From assembly GCA_029204225.1 (NCBI GenBank), contig CM055106.1, positions 43,687,003 to 43,751,002 of the forward strand: a DNA stretch of 64,000 nt, given 5' to 3'. This DNA is from Diphasiastrum complanatum. Taxonomy: Eukaryota; Streptophyta; Lycopodiopsida; Lycopodiales; Lycopodiaceae. Below are positions 47,136 to 62,057 of this stretch, one piece after another (the stretch's first letter is position 1; each line of letters opens with the position of its first letter). Under the pieces are notes generated by a model, which searched no databases, had not been told where the DNA came from, and saw only the letters and a program-made list of their open reading frames with translations. Made by a program: the position numbers and the translations under genes.

Positions 47136-47858
47136 TATGGAAAGGAAGCTAAAATCTTCATGATTTATTGAGAGTTGAGAATTACATATAAATTAAATTT
47201 TTGAAATAAAAAGCTATTGTGAATGGGCATCGATTTGTCTTATCCAAAGCACAATGATTTAATGACTCCAAAGACACTTTCTTATCTATCCATCATTGAT
47301 GATAGTGATCTATTAGGGAAAGAAGAGTGATTTGACTCTTTTAGTTTGACATATCACCTTTCTAAACTTCAAAGCCTTAGTTAAATATATATAGAGGTGT
47401 GATATGACCTTTCTAAACTTTGAAGTCAGGTATATAAAACCTATTTTATACACACACACACACACAAGCATAAGCATTAATTAGATACTTAAAATAAGTA
47501 TGAATTTGTGCATGCAATAAATTGATGTTGTTTAACATCAATGATACATTTGTCCATTTCTTTATCAAAAGAACACATGGAATGGAAATCGCATTTGACA
47601 ATGCAACTCCTATATTATTCATTACAATCGATGAGAGACACATTGAAAGGTTGATTGATTTTTCTCTTATACGTCCTTTCCAATGCACACAAGTGGAATC
47701 AAGCTTCAAACATTAAAGTTAATAAAAGGATGTGATTTGTGATTATTGAGATACTCTTCATAACCGATATTAACAAACCACACAATCTCTAAGATCTTAT
47801 TGGTATTGGAACTCAAAGGTAAATGCACTACATAGAGAGATTGTGTCATGCAAGAGAG
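47136..47858. repeat. Target-type repeat and family F piece
   Basis: 47,140-47,460 is another empty copy of the repeat hosting the young copia (GACATATCAC near 47,350), followed by family F (frame at 47,522). Mirror of 21,392-22,104. Confidence 0.65.
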
Positions 47859-48345
47859 TGTTGGATTTACTCTTGCTACTCTCCTAAATCCCATTTTAGT
47901 CTGCCTCCATTCACGCTGCATATTTACTAACGTTGTCACGCAGTCTGCATATTTACAAGCAAATTCGCACAGATGAAGAAAAGGCGAACGAATTGCGACA
48001 CTGTGTTCTTACTTAGGTTATGGTGATAGGTGAAAAGAGGACACTCAGAATGCCAAAGCTGCCCTAAAAGCAAAGGCACCTTCTACATCTAATCCTAAGG
48101 CTATTCATAAGAAGTGATGCACTTTTCGCATCATCACCAACATTCACTTCAGTACTGACTGACGTCGCACCCTTTTCAAGCTCACCACATGCAACTGCAC
48201 TAACAGAATAGACAACGACTATAGCCACCCACAATCTCTTCCAAACAATACATCCACTCTGTACTTTCATATCTGCACACCAATAATATCATGTATATAT
48301 ATATTGGATACCATCTGAGTATTCGAGTGGATGAGGTTGATGAAA
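47859..48345 (+). mobile_element. LTR-A 5' part, plus strand
   Basis: Starts TGTTGGATTT after CAAGAGAG; the left neighbour is family F, as at 19,780 and 21,391 (inverted). Ends at the shared AACCAAGAA breakpoint. Confidence 0.75.
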
Positions 48346-48670
48346 CCAAGAATCTCTCATGTACGCAATGGTCTGTACAAGACCAGATATCTCTTTGCTG
48401 TCAGACATCAATCTGTATCAGTACAGCCCTACAATTTCATTTTGTGATAACCAAAGTGCTATTGCCTTATCGGCCAACCCTAGATTTCATTCTAGGAGTA
48501 AGAACATTGAGATAAGATATCACTACATTAGGGGCAAGGTTCTCGACTGTAGAATGCAGGACATGGTTGCAGACATTTTCATGAAAGCACTCAACGTTAA
48601 TGCACACAGCAGATTTTGTGCATTGCTCAATCTAAAGATCAAGGCATTCACAGATCCAGATTAAGGGGGT
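48346..48670 (+). pseudogene. copia family A RT/RNase H, internally deleted
   Basis: MYAMVCTRPDIS is joined in frame to LLSDINLYQYSPTISFCDNQ, a deletion of about 400 bp, and goes on to the tail (MVADIFMKAL) and a purine tract before LTR-A at 48,671. The 101-codon frame (48,359-48,664) is open but lacks most of RNase H. Confidence 0.85.
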
Positions 48671-49560
48671 TGTTGGATTTACTCCTCCTACTCTCCTAAA
48701 TCCCATTTCAATCTGTCTCCATTCATGTTGCATATTTACTAATGTTGTCATGCAATCTGCATATTTACACGCAAATTTGCACAGAACAAAAAAAGGCAAA
48801 CGAATCACGACACTTTGTTCTTACACAGGTTATGGTGACAGGCGAAAAGGGGACACTATCTTACAGAATGCCAAAGGTGCCCTAAAAGCAAAGGCACTCT
48901 GTAAATCTAATCCTTAGGTTGTTCATAAGAAGTGACGTGCTTTTTGCATCATCACCAACGTTCACTTCAGTACTGACTGACGTCGCACCCTTTTCACGCT
49001 CACCCCATGCAATTGCGCTAACATATTGGACAACGACTGCAGCCACCCACGATCTCTTTCAGACGGCACATCCACTCTGTACTTTCACATCTGCACACCT
49101 GTAATATCATGTATATATATATTTGGATACCATCTGAGTATTCGAGTGGATGAGGTTGATGAAACCAAGAAGAAGATGACATAGACGAAGTAGATGTCTT
49201 GTGCATTGATTCTCCATTTTGTCAGAATTAAGGTTTTATTCCTTTTTACAGATTGAAATAAGCTTCGTAGGGCATGTGGTTTCATCTGCTATTGTATTGT
49301 GCTCTATTGCATTATTGACTTGTATACTTGATATACTTAATCTGATACAGTTCATTGTTGTGCGTTCAGATCTATGTCAATATTGCTATGCTTGTTCTTC
49401 ATTTTGTCTGATCTTTCTAGTTGTTCTTTCTGGTAATAGACGATTAACTTTTAGTCTTGTCTTTTACGAATTATCCGCGTTCCTCACTGTGCTAACTTGC
49501 ACAGTATTGTGTGGTGGGATGGTGGCAGGTACCAGCTGGATGTCTTAAAATAGGTTTTGT
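48671..49560 (+). mobile_element. LTR-A, long copy on the right
   Basis: Starts TGTTGG after TTAAGGGGGT and matches 3780-4665 over its length. The 109-codon frame at 49,219 is partly conserved in the mirrored copy (17,976 to 17,725), but it lies in the LTR and has no known domain. Confidence 0.75.
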
Positions 49561-49999
49561 TTTATGGTGCTTTATGAGTATTGTATACTTTTCAGCTATG
49601 TTTTTTCTTGTTGGTTTATGAATAAAGGGTTTAAAAGGTTTGATCTTGACTTGTCAACCGGAGCTATGTTCATTTAATCTCTCTCTCTCAACTCACATTA
49701 TTGTTATTTTTCATCTCAAATCTAAGAAAACATAAAAAAATCCTAAAAGACGAAAAATCAACGCCTCTCTCTCTTGTGCAATGGTGATGCGCTCATCTCC
49801 TCCTCTCTCTTCACATTTTATACTTTCGCTCTTTCTAGAAACTTCTCTTTCCGTAGCCACACGTTCTCTCTCTAGAAAGTTCTAAATGCACATGTCATTT
49901 TCAACCCATTTAAATCACTTCAAATGCCCTTCAAATACTTTTTAGGGAAAACATGGACTAATAAGAATAGACAAAAACCTTTTTGTCTATCATTGCCCA

Positions 50000-52394
<2,395 letters not shown>

Positions 52395-52673
52395 ACATTG
52401 GATAAGGGGCCCTTCTCAGCCCTTTAGTCAAGATATCAGCCAACATAATGTCAGTCAGATAGTAACTTAATTCGACAACCTTGTTTAGAACTTTCTCTCT
52501 AAGAAAATGAAATTGAACTTCGATGTGCTTAGCTCTGGAGTGAGTTTGTGGGTTCAGAGATAGAGCAATACAGCTCTAATTGTCGCAATAGAGTATAGTT
52601 GGACTGTATTGAGGGATCATTAGATCCTAAAGCAATTTTCTAAGCCAGATGATTTTCTTTACTACAGAGGAAG
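52395..52673 (-). pseudogene. copia family B RNase H, C-terminal half (second copy)
   Basis: Same as 7470-7760: HFLREKV and LADILTKGL-type motifs on the minus strand, ending at the LTR. Confidence 0.8.
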
Positions 52674-53124
<451 letters not shown>

Positions 53125-54779
53125 GGTAGCTGCGACATATTTGGACTCTTTGGAAGACAAAGAAATGCATTTCTGTTTTCGACTATTCCATGAAATGGGT
53201 CCTCCTGCTAGAAAGCAAAACTAGCCAGACGTGGATTTTTGTGTGTCCACATTACTGGCCCAATCAAAGTCGGAATAAGAAGGTAATGTTAGAGTGTCCT
53301 CTGAGTTTTCATTATAACATAGAGCATAGTGCTTAGACACTTGAATGTATCTTAAAACTCTTAGTAGAGCTTGTGCCAATGTGCTAACGCATAGGCAAGA
53401 TCGGGTCGTGTGCAGACCATGGCATAGGGTTATTTGCATATCTCCTTCTCTACTTCAGTCGTCGACACATGTCCTTCGACAATTTGAATCATAGATCCAT
53501 AGGCGAGTCCATCGACTTGTAGTTTTCCATGCCATACCTATAGAGTACACTGGTTAGACACTTTTCTTGGCTTATCGTAATACTTCTGTTTACTCTTTCT
53601 TTGGTTATCTCGATTCCGAGAAGGTAATGTATAGGGCCTGAATCGGTCATTTTGAATTTCTTCCACAATAGCGACTTTGTCCCATGAAGTAACTGATTCG
53701 AATTGTTGATGATCAAAGAGTCATCAAAATATAGAGCTATTATGACATAGCTTGAGCTTCTGTGTTTGAGATAAACATTAGAGTCAGCAGAGTTAGGAAT
53801 GAAGTCATGTTGCAACAAGGATCGATTGATTCTATTGAACCAGGCCCTTGGAGCTTGATTTGGCCCATAGAGAGCTTTTCGCAACTTACACACTTTGTGT
53901 TCTTGGCCTTGAAGGATGTAACCTTTGGGTTGCTAGATGTAAATATCTTCTTATATGTATCCATTCAGAAAAGCAGTCTGAACATCCATCTGGTGAACTT
54001 CTAGATCTTCGGCAGCTGTGATAGCAAGTAAAGACCGAATTGACTGAAGTCTTACAACTGGACTGAAAGGCCCGATGTATTCAATTCCATAGGTTTGTTC
54101 ATATCCTTTCACGACTAGTCGAGCTTTCCATTTGGCTATCAAACCATGTGGATTGAGCTTCAACTTGAAGATCCACTTAGTGTCGATAATCTTTGCATTA
54201 GGAGGAGCTTCTACAAGACACCAGGTCTTGCTCTTCATCAGTAAATTATACATGCATGATAGTGTGCCAGTTGTCTGCATTCGAATTCGACAATGCTTCT
54301 GCTGCTAAGGTAGGTCCGTCATAATTGATGAATGCCTAAGGGATGTAACGATCAGGCTCTTGTCGATGTTGGGTAGATCTTCGAACAAAACTCAATTGCT
54401 GAGATGATGATTCTCCTTGTTGTGCGACATGGGTATCTTTGATTGTCGGAATAGTCGTAGGTCGAGGCCTGTCGATGGTGATGGGAGTTGTTGGAACTAA
54501 TTCTTGCATTTCCTGCTTCTACTTAAAGTCGTAGAATTTGTCTTCAAGGAACACAACATCTAGACTGCTGACTGAGATGTGGCTTGACTCGACATCATAG
54601 GTTCAACAAGCTTTGTGTGATGTCGAGTACAATGAAGATACTCCTGTAGCTGATAGGGTCAAGCCTCTTTCGCAGATCAGAAGGAATCTGCACATAACCA
54701 AGATAGCCAAACACTCGAAGGTGCTTGAGACTTGGTTTGTAGCCATGGAAGATTTCGAAGGAAGTGTAGAACACCTCAA
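53125..54779 (-). pseudogene. copia family B RNase H, RT and integrase end, minus strand
   Basis: The most complete family B pol. Minus-strand order: integrase end (KSSMATNQV region), DFK-stop equivalent, RT (54,280 to 53,951), then RT C-terminus in a 134-codon frame (53,893 to 53,489) with LRKALYGPNQAPRAWFNRIN, IALYFDDSLIINNSNQ and PIHYLLGIEI, then RNase H (SYSDFDWASN at about 53,265). The TAA and TAG after AFLNGYI are the shared ones. The YFDD active site is intact. Confidence 0.85.
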
Positions 54780-55139
54780 CAGACAGGTGTCAGTTCTACC
54801 AACAAAGTGCACAACAGTACTCAAATTGACAAAGGTTAAAGAAACTTGAAACTCGAACAATTCGATTCACGAAATTGAGAAGCTTGAACATGAACTCGAA
54901 CAAATAGTTGTTGTGAAACTATTGCGAACAATTTCTTGTTCAAACTTGAAGCTCAAAGCTCGAAATTATCGTGAACTCAAACTATTCACGAATTTGTCTC
55001 AAAAGATCAAGAAGACTGTCGCGAAGCAGATACTGTCGCGAACAAAATATTGTCGCGAATCTTTCGAAAACAGCAAATCTGTCATGAATAGAGAATCATT
55101 CAAGAATCTTTCATGAATCTTTCAAGAATCTTTTGACTC
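54780..55139. repeat. TTCGCGAA-rich degenerate insert, minus orientation
   Basis: Fourth copy of the integrase insert. Confidence 0.7.
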
Positions 55140-55624
55140 TAAGAAACCAAAACATTGCTGAATATCAACCATCAAAACGAATGGATTCTGTTACAGAAGG
55201 AAAAAGGCCAAAGGACATATCTTGTAACAATATAAATACATGTGCACTTATAGTAATAAGGTAGACTCTCATATTCAAGCTCAGACTTAGATTCAGACTG
55301 ACTTATTTACTTATGCACTTGCGCACTTATGTACTCTTTGTAAGAGAGATACCACAAGGCAGCAAGAAATGTATATCGATTTAGACTCAAAATTATAAAA
55401 AAAACATTTTTTGATCAAAGTTTCAGTCGTTTATCTGATTATCTAGTTGTTTATCACATAGTCTATCACAGTCACACATAATTCAATCATAATAGAACTG
55501 TTCTATTAGTACATAGATCAGATTCAGGCATGTTAAAACGCTGATATTGGTGTGATTTGTTCAACCTCTAATTGTGTTCTCTGAGGAAGAATTTGCAAAA
55601 CTTTTCCTACATGAAGTTCTTGGG
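55140..55624 (+). mobile_element. LTR-like insertion (second copy)
   Basis: Matches 45,103-45,565. The right flank TCGACTA is kept; the left flank reads GACTC. Confidence 0.55.
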
Positions 55625-56058
55625 TCGACTACTTTGGTGCTTGAATAGTTCTGCAAATAGCAACTGTTGAAACTATTGCAGCCCAAAAATTCTTGGGGAG
55701 CTGAGCATTTGACGTCATTGATCATGCTGCATTAAGTAATGTTCGGTTCTTCCTTTTGGCTACTCCATTCTATTGTGGTGTGTAGCTGGTGGTGAACTGA
55801 TGATGAGTGTCTCATGATGATAAGTAGTCAGACATTTCGTCTGACAAGAACTCTCCACAATTGTTTGTATGCAGGGTCTTGAATCTTTGACCAGTCTGTG
55901 TCTCAACAAACTGCTTGAATTCTTTGAAACAGTTAAATGCCTTTGACTTGTTCTTAATGAACATAATACTGGTGAATCTTGAATAGTCATTGATAAAAGT
56001 GATAAAATATAGTGTTGAACCCAGAGAGGGAATACTCATAGGGCCACACAGATGACTA
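55625..56058 (-). pseudogene. copia family B integrase, minus strand
   Basis: SIPSLGSTLYFITFINDYSRF and TNNCGEFLSDEM; VAKRKNR in the neighbouring frame. The first acidic site is His (codon in ATGACT on the plus strand). Broken at 56,058 by the family E LTR. Confidence 0.8.
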
Positions 56059-56855
56059 TGTTGAAAATAAAAATCATCTATCTTGACTTTAGGCTTGCTA
56101 CAACCTTCTTACTATGCAAGTATGTTGTTTCATAAATGTAAATGCCAAATTTGGCCTAGATGGAACTCGAGCTATATGGATTTATCATATCTAGTTGGTA
56201 GAATACAACTTGCATATAGATTGTAGACTTAGAAATAGCATTAATATGCTTGTAGAAACTCGTGGCATATCACATGCATTTATTGTAAGTGGTCCACAGT
56301 GACATGCAAGGCATGCACAAAGTGAAATGGACACATGCATGATGATTTGTACAATTCTAGTTAGAAATAGGACACTTGGTAAAAGTAGGTAGAGATACAT
56401 GTAGGAGATGTGACAAATGTCACTTAGACTCTAGTTTTCACTTTAAATGTATTTGAAAGGTGGATGGATGTGGTTCTACCTCGAGCTACCTCAAACTCCA
56501 TAAATATGTGTAGCTATTCTCATAATTTTTTATGAAGAACCAAAGCTTTGTAGCTATTCCATGCCATTTTGGATCTATACCATATTTTGCTTGAATATCT
56601 CTCTCTCTCTTTCTCTCTCTAACTCATGTTGAGACTAATGCTCATACACTAAATTCTTGTACTTTTACTCTCTTGAAAGTAAAGCTATCATTCGCTAATT
56701 CTTAGCATGCTAGATTGTGGTTAAGCCATTAGATTATGTACTAGATCTTGCTATTCAATCTGCAATTAAGTTATTGTGATAATCGTAAAGCTTAATAAGA
56801 TCAATCATACTTGTGGATCATTCCCACACGTGTGAACGTTCTAGAAATTTTGTCA
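56059..56855 (+). mobile_element. LTR of copia family E
   Basis: 797 bp, TGTTGAAAAT to ATTTTGTCA, ends that form an imperfect inverted repeat. A primer site follows at once. Inserted in the family B integrase (uninterrupted version at 45,990-46,020). CT-rich stretch at 56,598-56,622. Confidence 0.8.
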
Positions 56856-56868
56856 TGGTATCAAAGCC
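56856..56868 (+). promoter_or_regulatory. copia family E primer-binding site
   Basis: TGGTATCAAAGCC, one mismatch to the initiator-Met site TGGTATCAGAGCC, directly after the LTR. Confidence 0.85.
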
Positions 56869-57186
56869 AAATTAAGCTTTGCATGCTAACATCTCTGATT
56901 GTTCAAGAATTTGAGAGCTAATTCAAGCAAAAAAGTAGTTAATCACTTTTCTTTACCTTTCTCTGAAAAGTGTTTGGATCAAAGTGGATAGAAACTGATT
57001 TTTCAAGTCTGATTCTACGGAATTTTGGAATTTCGCATGTGTAAAAATCAGTGATTTTCAGTCCCTTCTATTTCCTTGCCAAAGATAGTGGTGTTATAGC
57101 TTGATGGAAAGTATGAAGAGTACTTTCCATAGAAATTAATACCAAATCAATCTAATGTGTCTATCAAGAGTTATAAGCTCTTAAAG
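56869..57186 (+). mobile_element. copia family E leader, truncated
   Basis: Leader and perhaps gag start; a piece recurs at 9521-9672. It breaks off at 57,186. No open frame of note. Confidence 0.55.
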
Positions 57187-57368
57187 AGGGTAGGGAGAGG
57201 TCCAAAATCCGAGTGAGCACTGTTTGATTTGATTCAATCTTGTTTGATTCTGAATCCATTGTTTTGAGCATCCTGCACAAGAAACTGACGATCAAGACTA
57301 AGTTTGATGCAATTGAACACCTTTGAGCCTTCTGAGTATCATTAGTGTTTTCTTTTGAAGCATCTAAT
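57187..57368 (-). pseudogene. copia gag-like fragment
   Basis: Minus-strand frame (LDASKENTNDTQKAQRCSIA) matching 31,277-31,440. The gypsy LTR at 57,369 is inserted at its upstream end. Gag assignment rests on position and general likeness only. Confidence 0.45.
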
Positions 57369-58075
57369 TGTTGGAGGGTTTGTGGATCCCAAGGCAACCC
57401 TAACCCTAGTTAATAAGTGAGAGGGATTTGGCACCCTGCATGTGTAAGTCCAACCCGATGATCACATAGTTATTTGATTGATTAGTTAAAAGTCAATAAA
57501 AGGACTTCAGGCCCTTTTGCGAGACTTTTAATGTCGCAGGGCCTAAATGTCAAGTTAAGTGAATAAAATTGGGTTTTCCTCCAATAAAAAGAGATGCAAG
57601 ACTGGACGAATAGGATTCAAAGGCTAGGGTCCTCCTCTCTACTATAAAAAGGGACCAACTCAAGTTCCTACACATGTTCATTTCCTCATTTCAATAAAGC
57701 GAATTGGTTCTCTTCAGAAATGGATTGATGAATGTCCTTGCTCTTCTTCTTTCCTTCTCCATCTCTCATGCTTTCTTTGGATTTACTAATTGTTGGATCT
57801 AATTGTTATTGGGGTTGTATGTTATTATACTTTTTATGAGAGAGAAAGAGTAAGCCATCTTTATTGTGGATCGTAGAGTTAATGGTTGTATTGTTAATGG
57901 ATTGTAGGGTTAATGGTTGTTAGAGTTATATGTGAATCCTCCATTTATGTTGAAATCTGAACTAAACTATCGCTCTCATGGGAACCAACCTACGAGTGAC
58001 AACTAACTCCGTCTCTTTGATGCTAGATTGACTAGATCTTGGATTCAGGTTAGGCAAGGAAAGGAACCCACTACA
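57369..58075 (+). mobile_element. gypsy 5' LTR
   Basis: 707 bp, TGTTGGAGGG to CACTACA; contains CTATAAAAAGGG (TATA-like, near 57,640) and an AATAAAG-type signal. Followed by the primer site. Inverted copy at 30,546-31,276. Confidence 0.85.
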
Positions 58076-58079
58076 ATTT

Positions 58080-58097
58080 TGGCGCCGTTGCTAGGGA
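58080..58097 (+). promoter_or_regulatory. gypsy primer-binding site (tRNA-Asp type)
   Basis: TGGCGCCGTTGCTAGGGA; known plant tRNA-Asp ends in ...CCGGCAACGGCGCCA, whose complement matches except near the 3' side. Typical of Athila/Tat-type gypsy elements. Confidence 0.85.
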
Positions 58098-59283
58098 GCT
58101 ACGCCGATTTTTCAGTTTGCAACATGATTATTGGATGGTTAGCTTGCATTAGGCATCTTATCGTAACATGAATAGTGTTAGATCTACATTTTAGGGTTAG
58201 TTTGGGATTGATTTTGCTTGATTTGAGTGGATTTGCTTGTTTGAAATCTAATCTGATTGTTAAAATATGGAAATCTATTCAGATCGCCAATCTTAAGATC
58301 CGTTTGGATCTGAGATATCAGGAAAATTAAAAAAAATCGGTCAAATCTATCAGATTTGGTCAAAAATAGACAAAAAGTGTCATCAGAGCTTAGAACATTT
58401 TACCTTCTTTCAGGAAACCTTCGCTGAGTTGCAGACACTTTCGGTTTTGTTCACAAAACCTTCAGTTTGAAGGGCGAAGATGAATTCCTAGCAGATTTTC
58501 AAAAACATCAGAAAAGTCGTCAAAAAACACCAAAAAATCAACAAAACTCTAAAAATACAGAAAAAGAATCTTTGCCCGATTCACTGTGCTTAGGTGTGAT
58601 TCAGATCTATCTACTACCAGGTCGACGAAGAATAATACCAAAAATAGAAAGGGTTTCAGAGGATCAGTTGTCATATTGCCATAATTTTGTCAAAAAAAGT
58701 CACTTTTTTGCAAAATTACTAGTATTACTCTTGACCCTTCGCCAGAACCTTCGCCGAGTTTCCAAAACATTCTATTTATAGTAAAATACTATTTCTGAGT
58801 TCGACGAAGATTCCTCATGATGAAATCATAGAAATTCTTGAATTTTACCCTCTCTAGACTACAAAAACTATAATTTCTTGTGTCAAAAATCTTCGTTCGA
58901 TTTTCCATAGTTGTATCTGTGTCAAATCTTTCACCTGAGAGGTCGGCAAAGGTTATTTTTCAAGAAATTTTCAAAAAAGTGTTCAAAGAATTTTTTTTCC
59001 AAAATAGCACTGTTTAAACTTCGTCGAGCCAACCTTCGCCTATTTTTTATTTTCCAGATCAAGTCTTTGTCAAAATTTGGATCAAATCTGATATATTTTG
59101 AATTGGGTTCTGAGAAATTTATCATTGTTGAGAAGTATCGATTGATCAAATTTTGAAATTTTTTTCATGATATAGAATCAAATTCTTGAAAAATGGAATA
59201 GATCTAACAGATCTGATCTGAGATATTTGTGATTAAAAAATCTAGTTCCAATCTCATTGTCTGCTTGATCTAAATTTGTAAAG
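58098..59283 (+). mobile_element. gypsy leader rich in CCTTCGCC words
   Basis: About 1.2 kb without credible coding. AACCTTCGCCGAG-like words occur near 58,415, 58,747, 59,017 and 59,031, with inverted forms between. Small frames at 58,467 and 58,911 are not supported as genes. Confidence 0.7.
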
Positions 59284-59328
59284 ATGGCTGCCCTTGGAGC
59301 TGCTCCTGGAGGTGCTCCACAAGATGGT
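59284..59328 (+). pseudogene. gypsy gag start, cut off
   Basis: ATG followed by Ala/Gly/Pro-rich codons (MAALGAAPGGAPQDG), placed where gag should start. After 15 codons the sequence turns into copia family B. Gag and protease are absent. Confidence 0.55.
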
Positions 59329-60290
59329 GAAACATGAACTCGAACATTTTGCGAAATTGAGAAGCTTGAACACGAACTCAAACAATTCACGAAATTGATA
59401 AGCTTGAACACAAACTCGAACAAATAATTGTCATGAAAGTGTCATGAACAATTTTTTGTTCAAACTTGAAGCTCGAAGCTCGAAATTATCGCGAACTTGT
59501 CTCAAAAGAAGACTGTCGCGAAGCAGAAACTGTCAAAGATACTATCGCGAACAAAATATTGTCGCAAATCTTTCGAGAATAGCAAATCTGTCATGAACAG
59601 AGAATCATTCAAGAATCTTTTGAGAATCTTTCAAAAATCTATCAAGAATCTGTCGTGAATCTTTCGAGAATCTTTTGAATCAGAATTTATATCGATTTAG
59701 ACTCAGAATTATAAAAATTTATTTTCTGATCAAAGTTTCAGTCGTTTATCTGATTATCTAATTGTTTATCACATAGTCTATCACATTCACGCATAATTCA
59801 ATCATAATAGAACTGATCTATTAGTACATAGATCTAATTCAGGCATGATTAAAATGCTGATATTTGTGTGATTTGTTCAACCTCTAATTGTGTTCTCTGA
59901 GGAAGAATTCGCAAAATTTTTTCTACATGCAATTCATGGGTTGACTACTTTGATGCTTGAATAGTTTTGTAGATAGCAAGTTGTTGAAATTGCTTCAGCC
60001 CAAAAATTCTTGGGGAGCTGAGCATTTGACGGCATTGATCATGCTGCATTAAGTAATGTTCGGTTCTTCCTTTTGGCTACTCCATTTTGCTGTGGTGTGT
60101 AGCTGGTGGTGAACTGATGATGAGTGTCTCATGATGATAAGTAGTCAGACATTTCGTCTAACAAGAACTCTCCACCACTGTTTGTACGCAGGGTCTTGAA
60201 TCTTTGACCAGTCTGTGTCTCAGCAAATTGCTTGAACTCTTTGAAATAGTTAAATGCCTCAAACTTGTTCTTAATGAACATAATACTGGT
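59329..60290 (-). pseudogene. copia family B integrase piece inside the gypsy element
   Basis: Degenerate insert (59,331-59,690), then the LTR-like piece (to 59,940), then integrase with KRKNR- and NSGGEF-type sequence on the minus strand. It replaces gypsy gag, protease and the start of RT. No target duplication was seen, so recombination is more likely than a clean insertion. Confidence 0.75.
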
Positions 60291-61446
60291 ACAATGGCCC
60301 AGCTAGGACACAGCCAATGAATCTTGCCGAACCAGGAGAACCGAAAAAGATTGTACAAGTTGGATCACAACTTACTCCTGAACAGTATCAAGCACTTCAC
60401 TTGTTACTTATTAAGTATCAAGATTGCGTTGCATGGACTTATCAAGATTTGAAGGGTATTCCGACATCATTGATTGAACATACCATACCTTTAGAACCTG
60501 AGGCAGTTCCTAAGGTTACAAAGTTCTATCGCTGTAATCCTAATGTGGCGGACCTGATAAAGAAAGAGCTTCAGAGATTGCTTGATATTGATTTTATTTA
60601 TGAGGTCGAGCTCACTGAATGGATTTCATCGATTGTCATTGTTCCTAAGAAAAAGGAAAATTGCGGATCTGTGTGAATCTCAAAGCGTTGAACAAAGTGA
60701 CGTGGAAGGATCACTTTCCATTACCTTTTACTGAAAGCATTTTGGATCGCCTTGCTGGAGCGGAAGCTTATAGTTTCCTGGATGGATTTAGTGGTTACAA
60801 CCAGGTTAAGATTGCACATGCCGATCGCCACAAAACCGCCTTTGTAACAAAATGGGACACCTATGCTTACAAAGTAATGCCATTTGGACTCTGTAATGCA
60901 CCAAGTTCATTCCAAAGAGTAATGCAATTTGCTTTTGAAGATTATCTACAGAAATTTCTTGAAATTTACTTGGACGACTTGGGAGTTCATAGTACAAATA
61001 CAGACCACCTGGATCGATTGGAAAAAGTATTTGAAAGATGTTGCAAATATCAGATTTCTCTAAATCCGGAAAAAAGTAAGATATGGATTTCCCATGGAGT
61101 TGTGCTTGGACATGTGATATCAAGACATGGTATTGCCATGGATTATTCTAAGATCAAAGTTATTGTGGAATTGCCACCGCCAGCAACAATTCGTGGAGTT
61201 TACGTGTTTATGGGTCATGCGAACTACTATCGAATCTTTATTATCTTCTTTGCAGATTTAGCACAACCTATATATAAACTGACTATTGTTCCTATTTGGA
61301 TAGTAGAAGCGTTAGAAGCCTTTGAAAAATTACAAAAAGCATTAACTTCAGCACCAATACTGCGTTCTCCAGATTGGACAATAGAGCAACCAAGTGACTA
61401 TAAGATAGATTATCCTATACGATTTGCTAGCAGACAACTTAATTGA
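60291..61446 (+). pseudogene. gypsy (Tat/Athila type) reverse transcriptase
   Basis: First frame 60,317-60,676 (DCVAWTYQDLKGI, VELTEWISSIVIVPKK), then a one-base shift into 60,661-61,446 (RICVNLKALNKVTWKDHFPL, DGFSGYNQV, MPFGLCNAPSSFQR, YLDDLGVHS, LGHVISRHGI). All RT motifs and the YLDD active site are present. The frame ends at FASRQLN; most of RNase H is missing, because the next frame starts at the EFDFSIV motif that normally follows it. Not active. Confidence 0.9.
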
Positions 61447-62057
61447 CTGAATTTGACTTTTCAATTGTGGTTCAAAAGAGCAAGCAACATTATCTAGCCG
61501 ATCACGTTTTGCAAATTGAATCTGCACCAATTAATACTGAAGTGGATGATGGACTGCTAGATGTTGCGTTGTTCTATGTTGAAGCAGTAGATATTGTTGA
61601 GTACCTGATGCTAGGACAACCGAATGACTCCTTGACAAAAGTACAAAAGAGACAATTGATTCATAAGGCTCAACCTTATTAATTGATTGCAGGACAATTG
61701 TATCGTCGTGGATCAGATAATATTTTGCGAAGGTGCGTTTTACCTCATAAAGTTCCAGATTTAATCATGTTTTCACATGATGGCATGGGTGGAGGACACT
61801 TCTCTACAGATATTATTGTTCGCAAACTTTTACAATCAGGTTGTTGGTGGCCTACGCTTCACAAGGAAGATTTTTTCATTATACACAGATTTAGTACTCC
61901 CTACTATCCCAGAGGGAATGGCGAAGCTGAATCTTCCAATAAGATTCTCTGCACGATTATGACAAAGACAGTTGAAGCGAGTCGGTCTGATTGGAAACAT
62001 AAACTGTATGCAGCATTATGGGCATTCAGAACCGCTTATAAAAATAGTACAAATTAA
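61443..62057 (+). pseudogene. gypsy RNase H end and integrase, core deleted
   Basis: EFDFSIVVQKS, ADHVLQ linker, stop at 61,680, then integrase N-terminus (LYRRGSDNILRRCV, HDGMGGGHFSTDI, GCWWPTLHKEDF). From HKEDF it jumps to FSTPYYPRGNGEAESSNK, so the CxxC of the zinc region and the first two acidic residues are deleted; only the Glu (GNGEAE) remains. Ends at a TAA after AYKNSTN. Confidence 0.88.

Noticed and set aside
49219-49548. 109-codon frame partly conserved at 17,725-17,976 and 4597-4842
   Set aside because: It lies in the family A LTR in all copies and is kept by duplication, with no domain.
58467-58781. 104-codon Lys/Gln-rich frame as a possible gypsy gag
   Set aside because: It lies in the leader before the likely gag ATG at 59,284, has no gag motif, and is broken in the mirrored copy.
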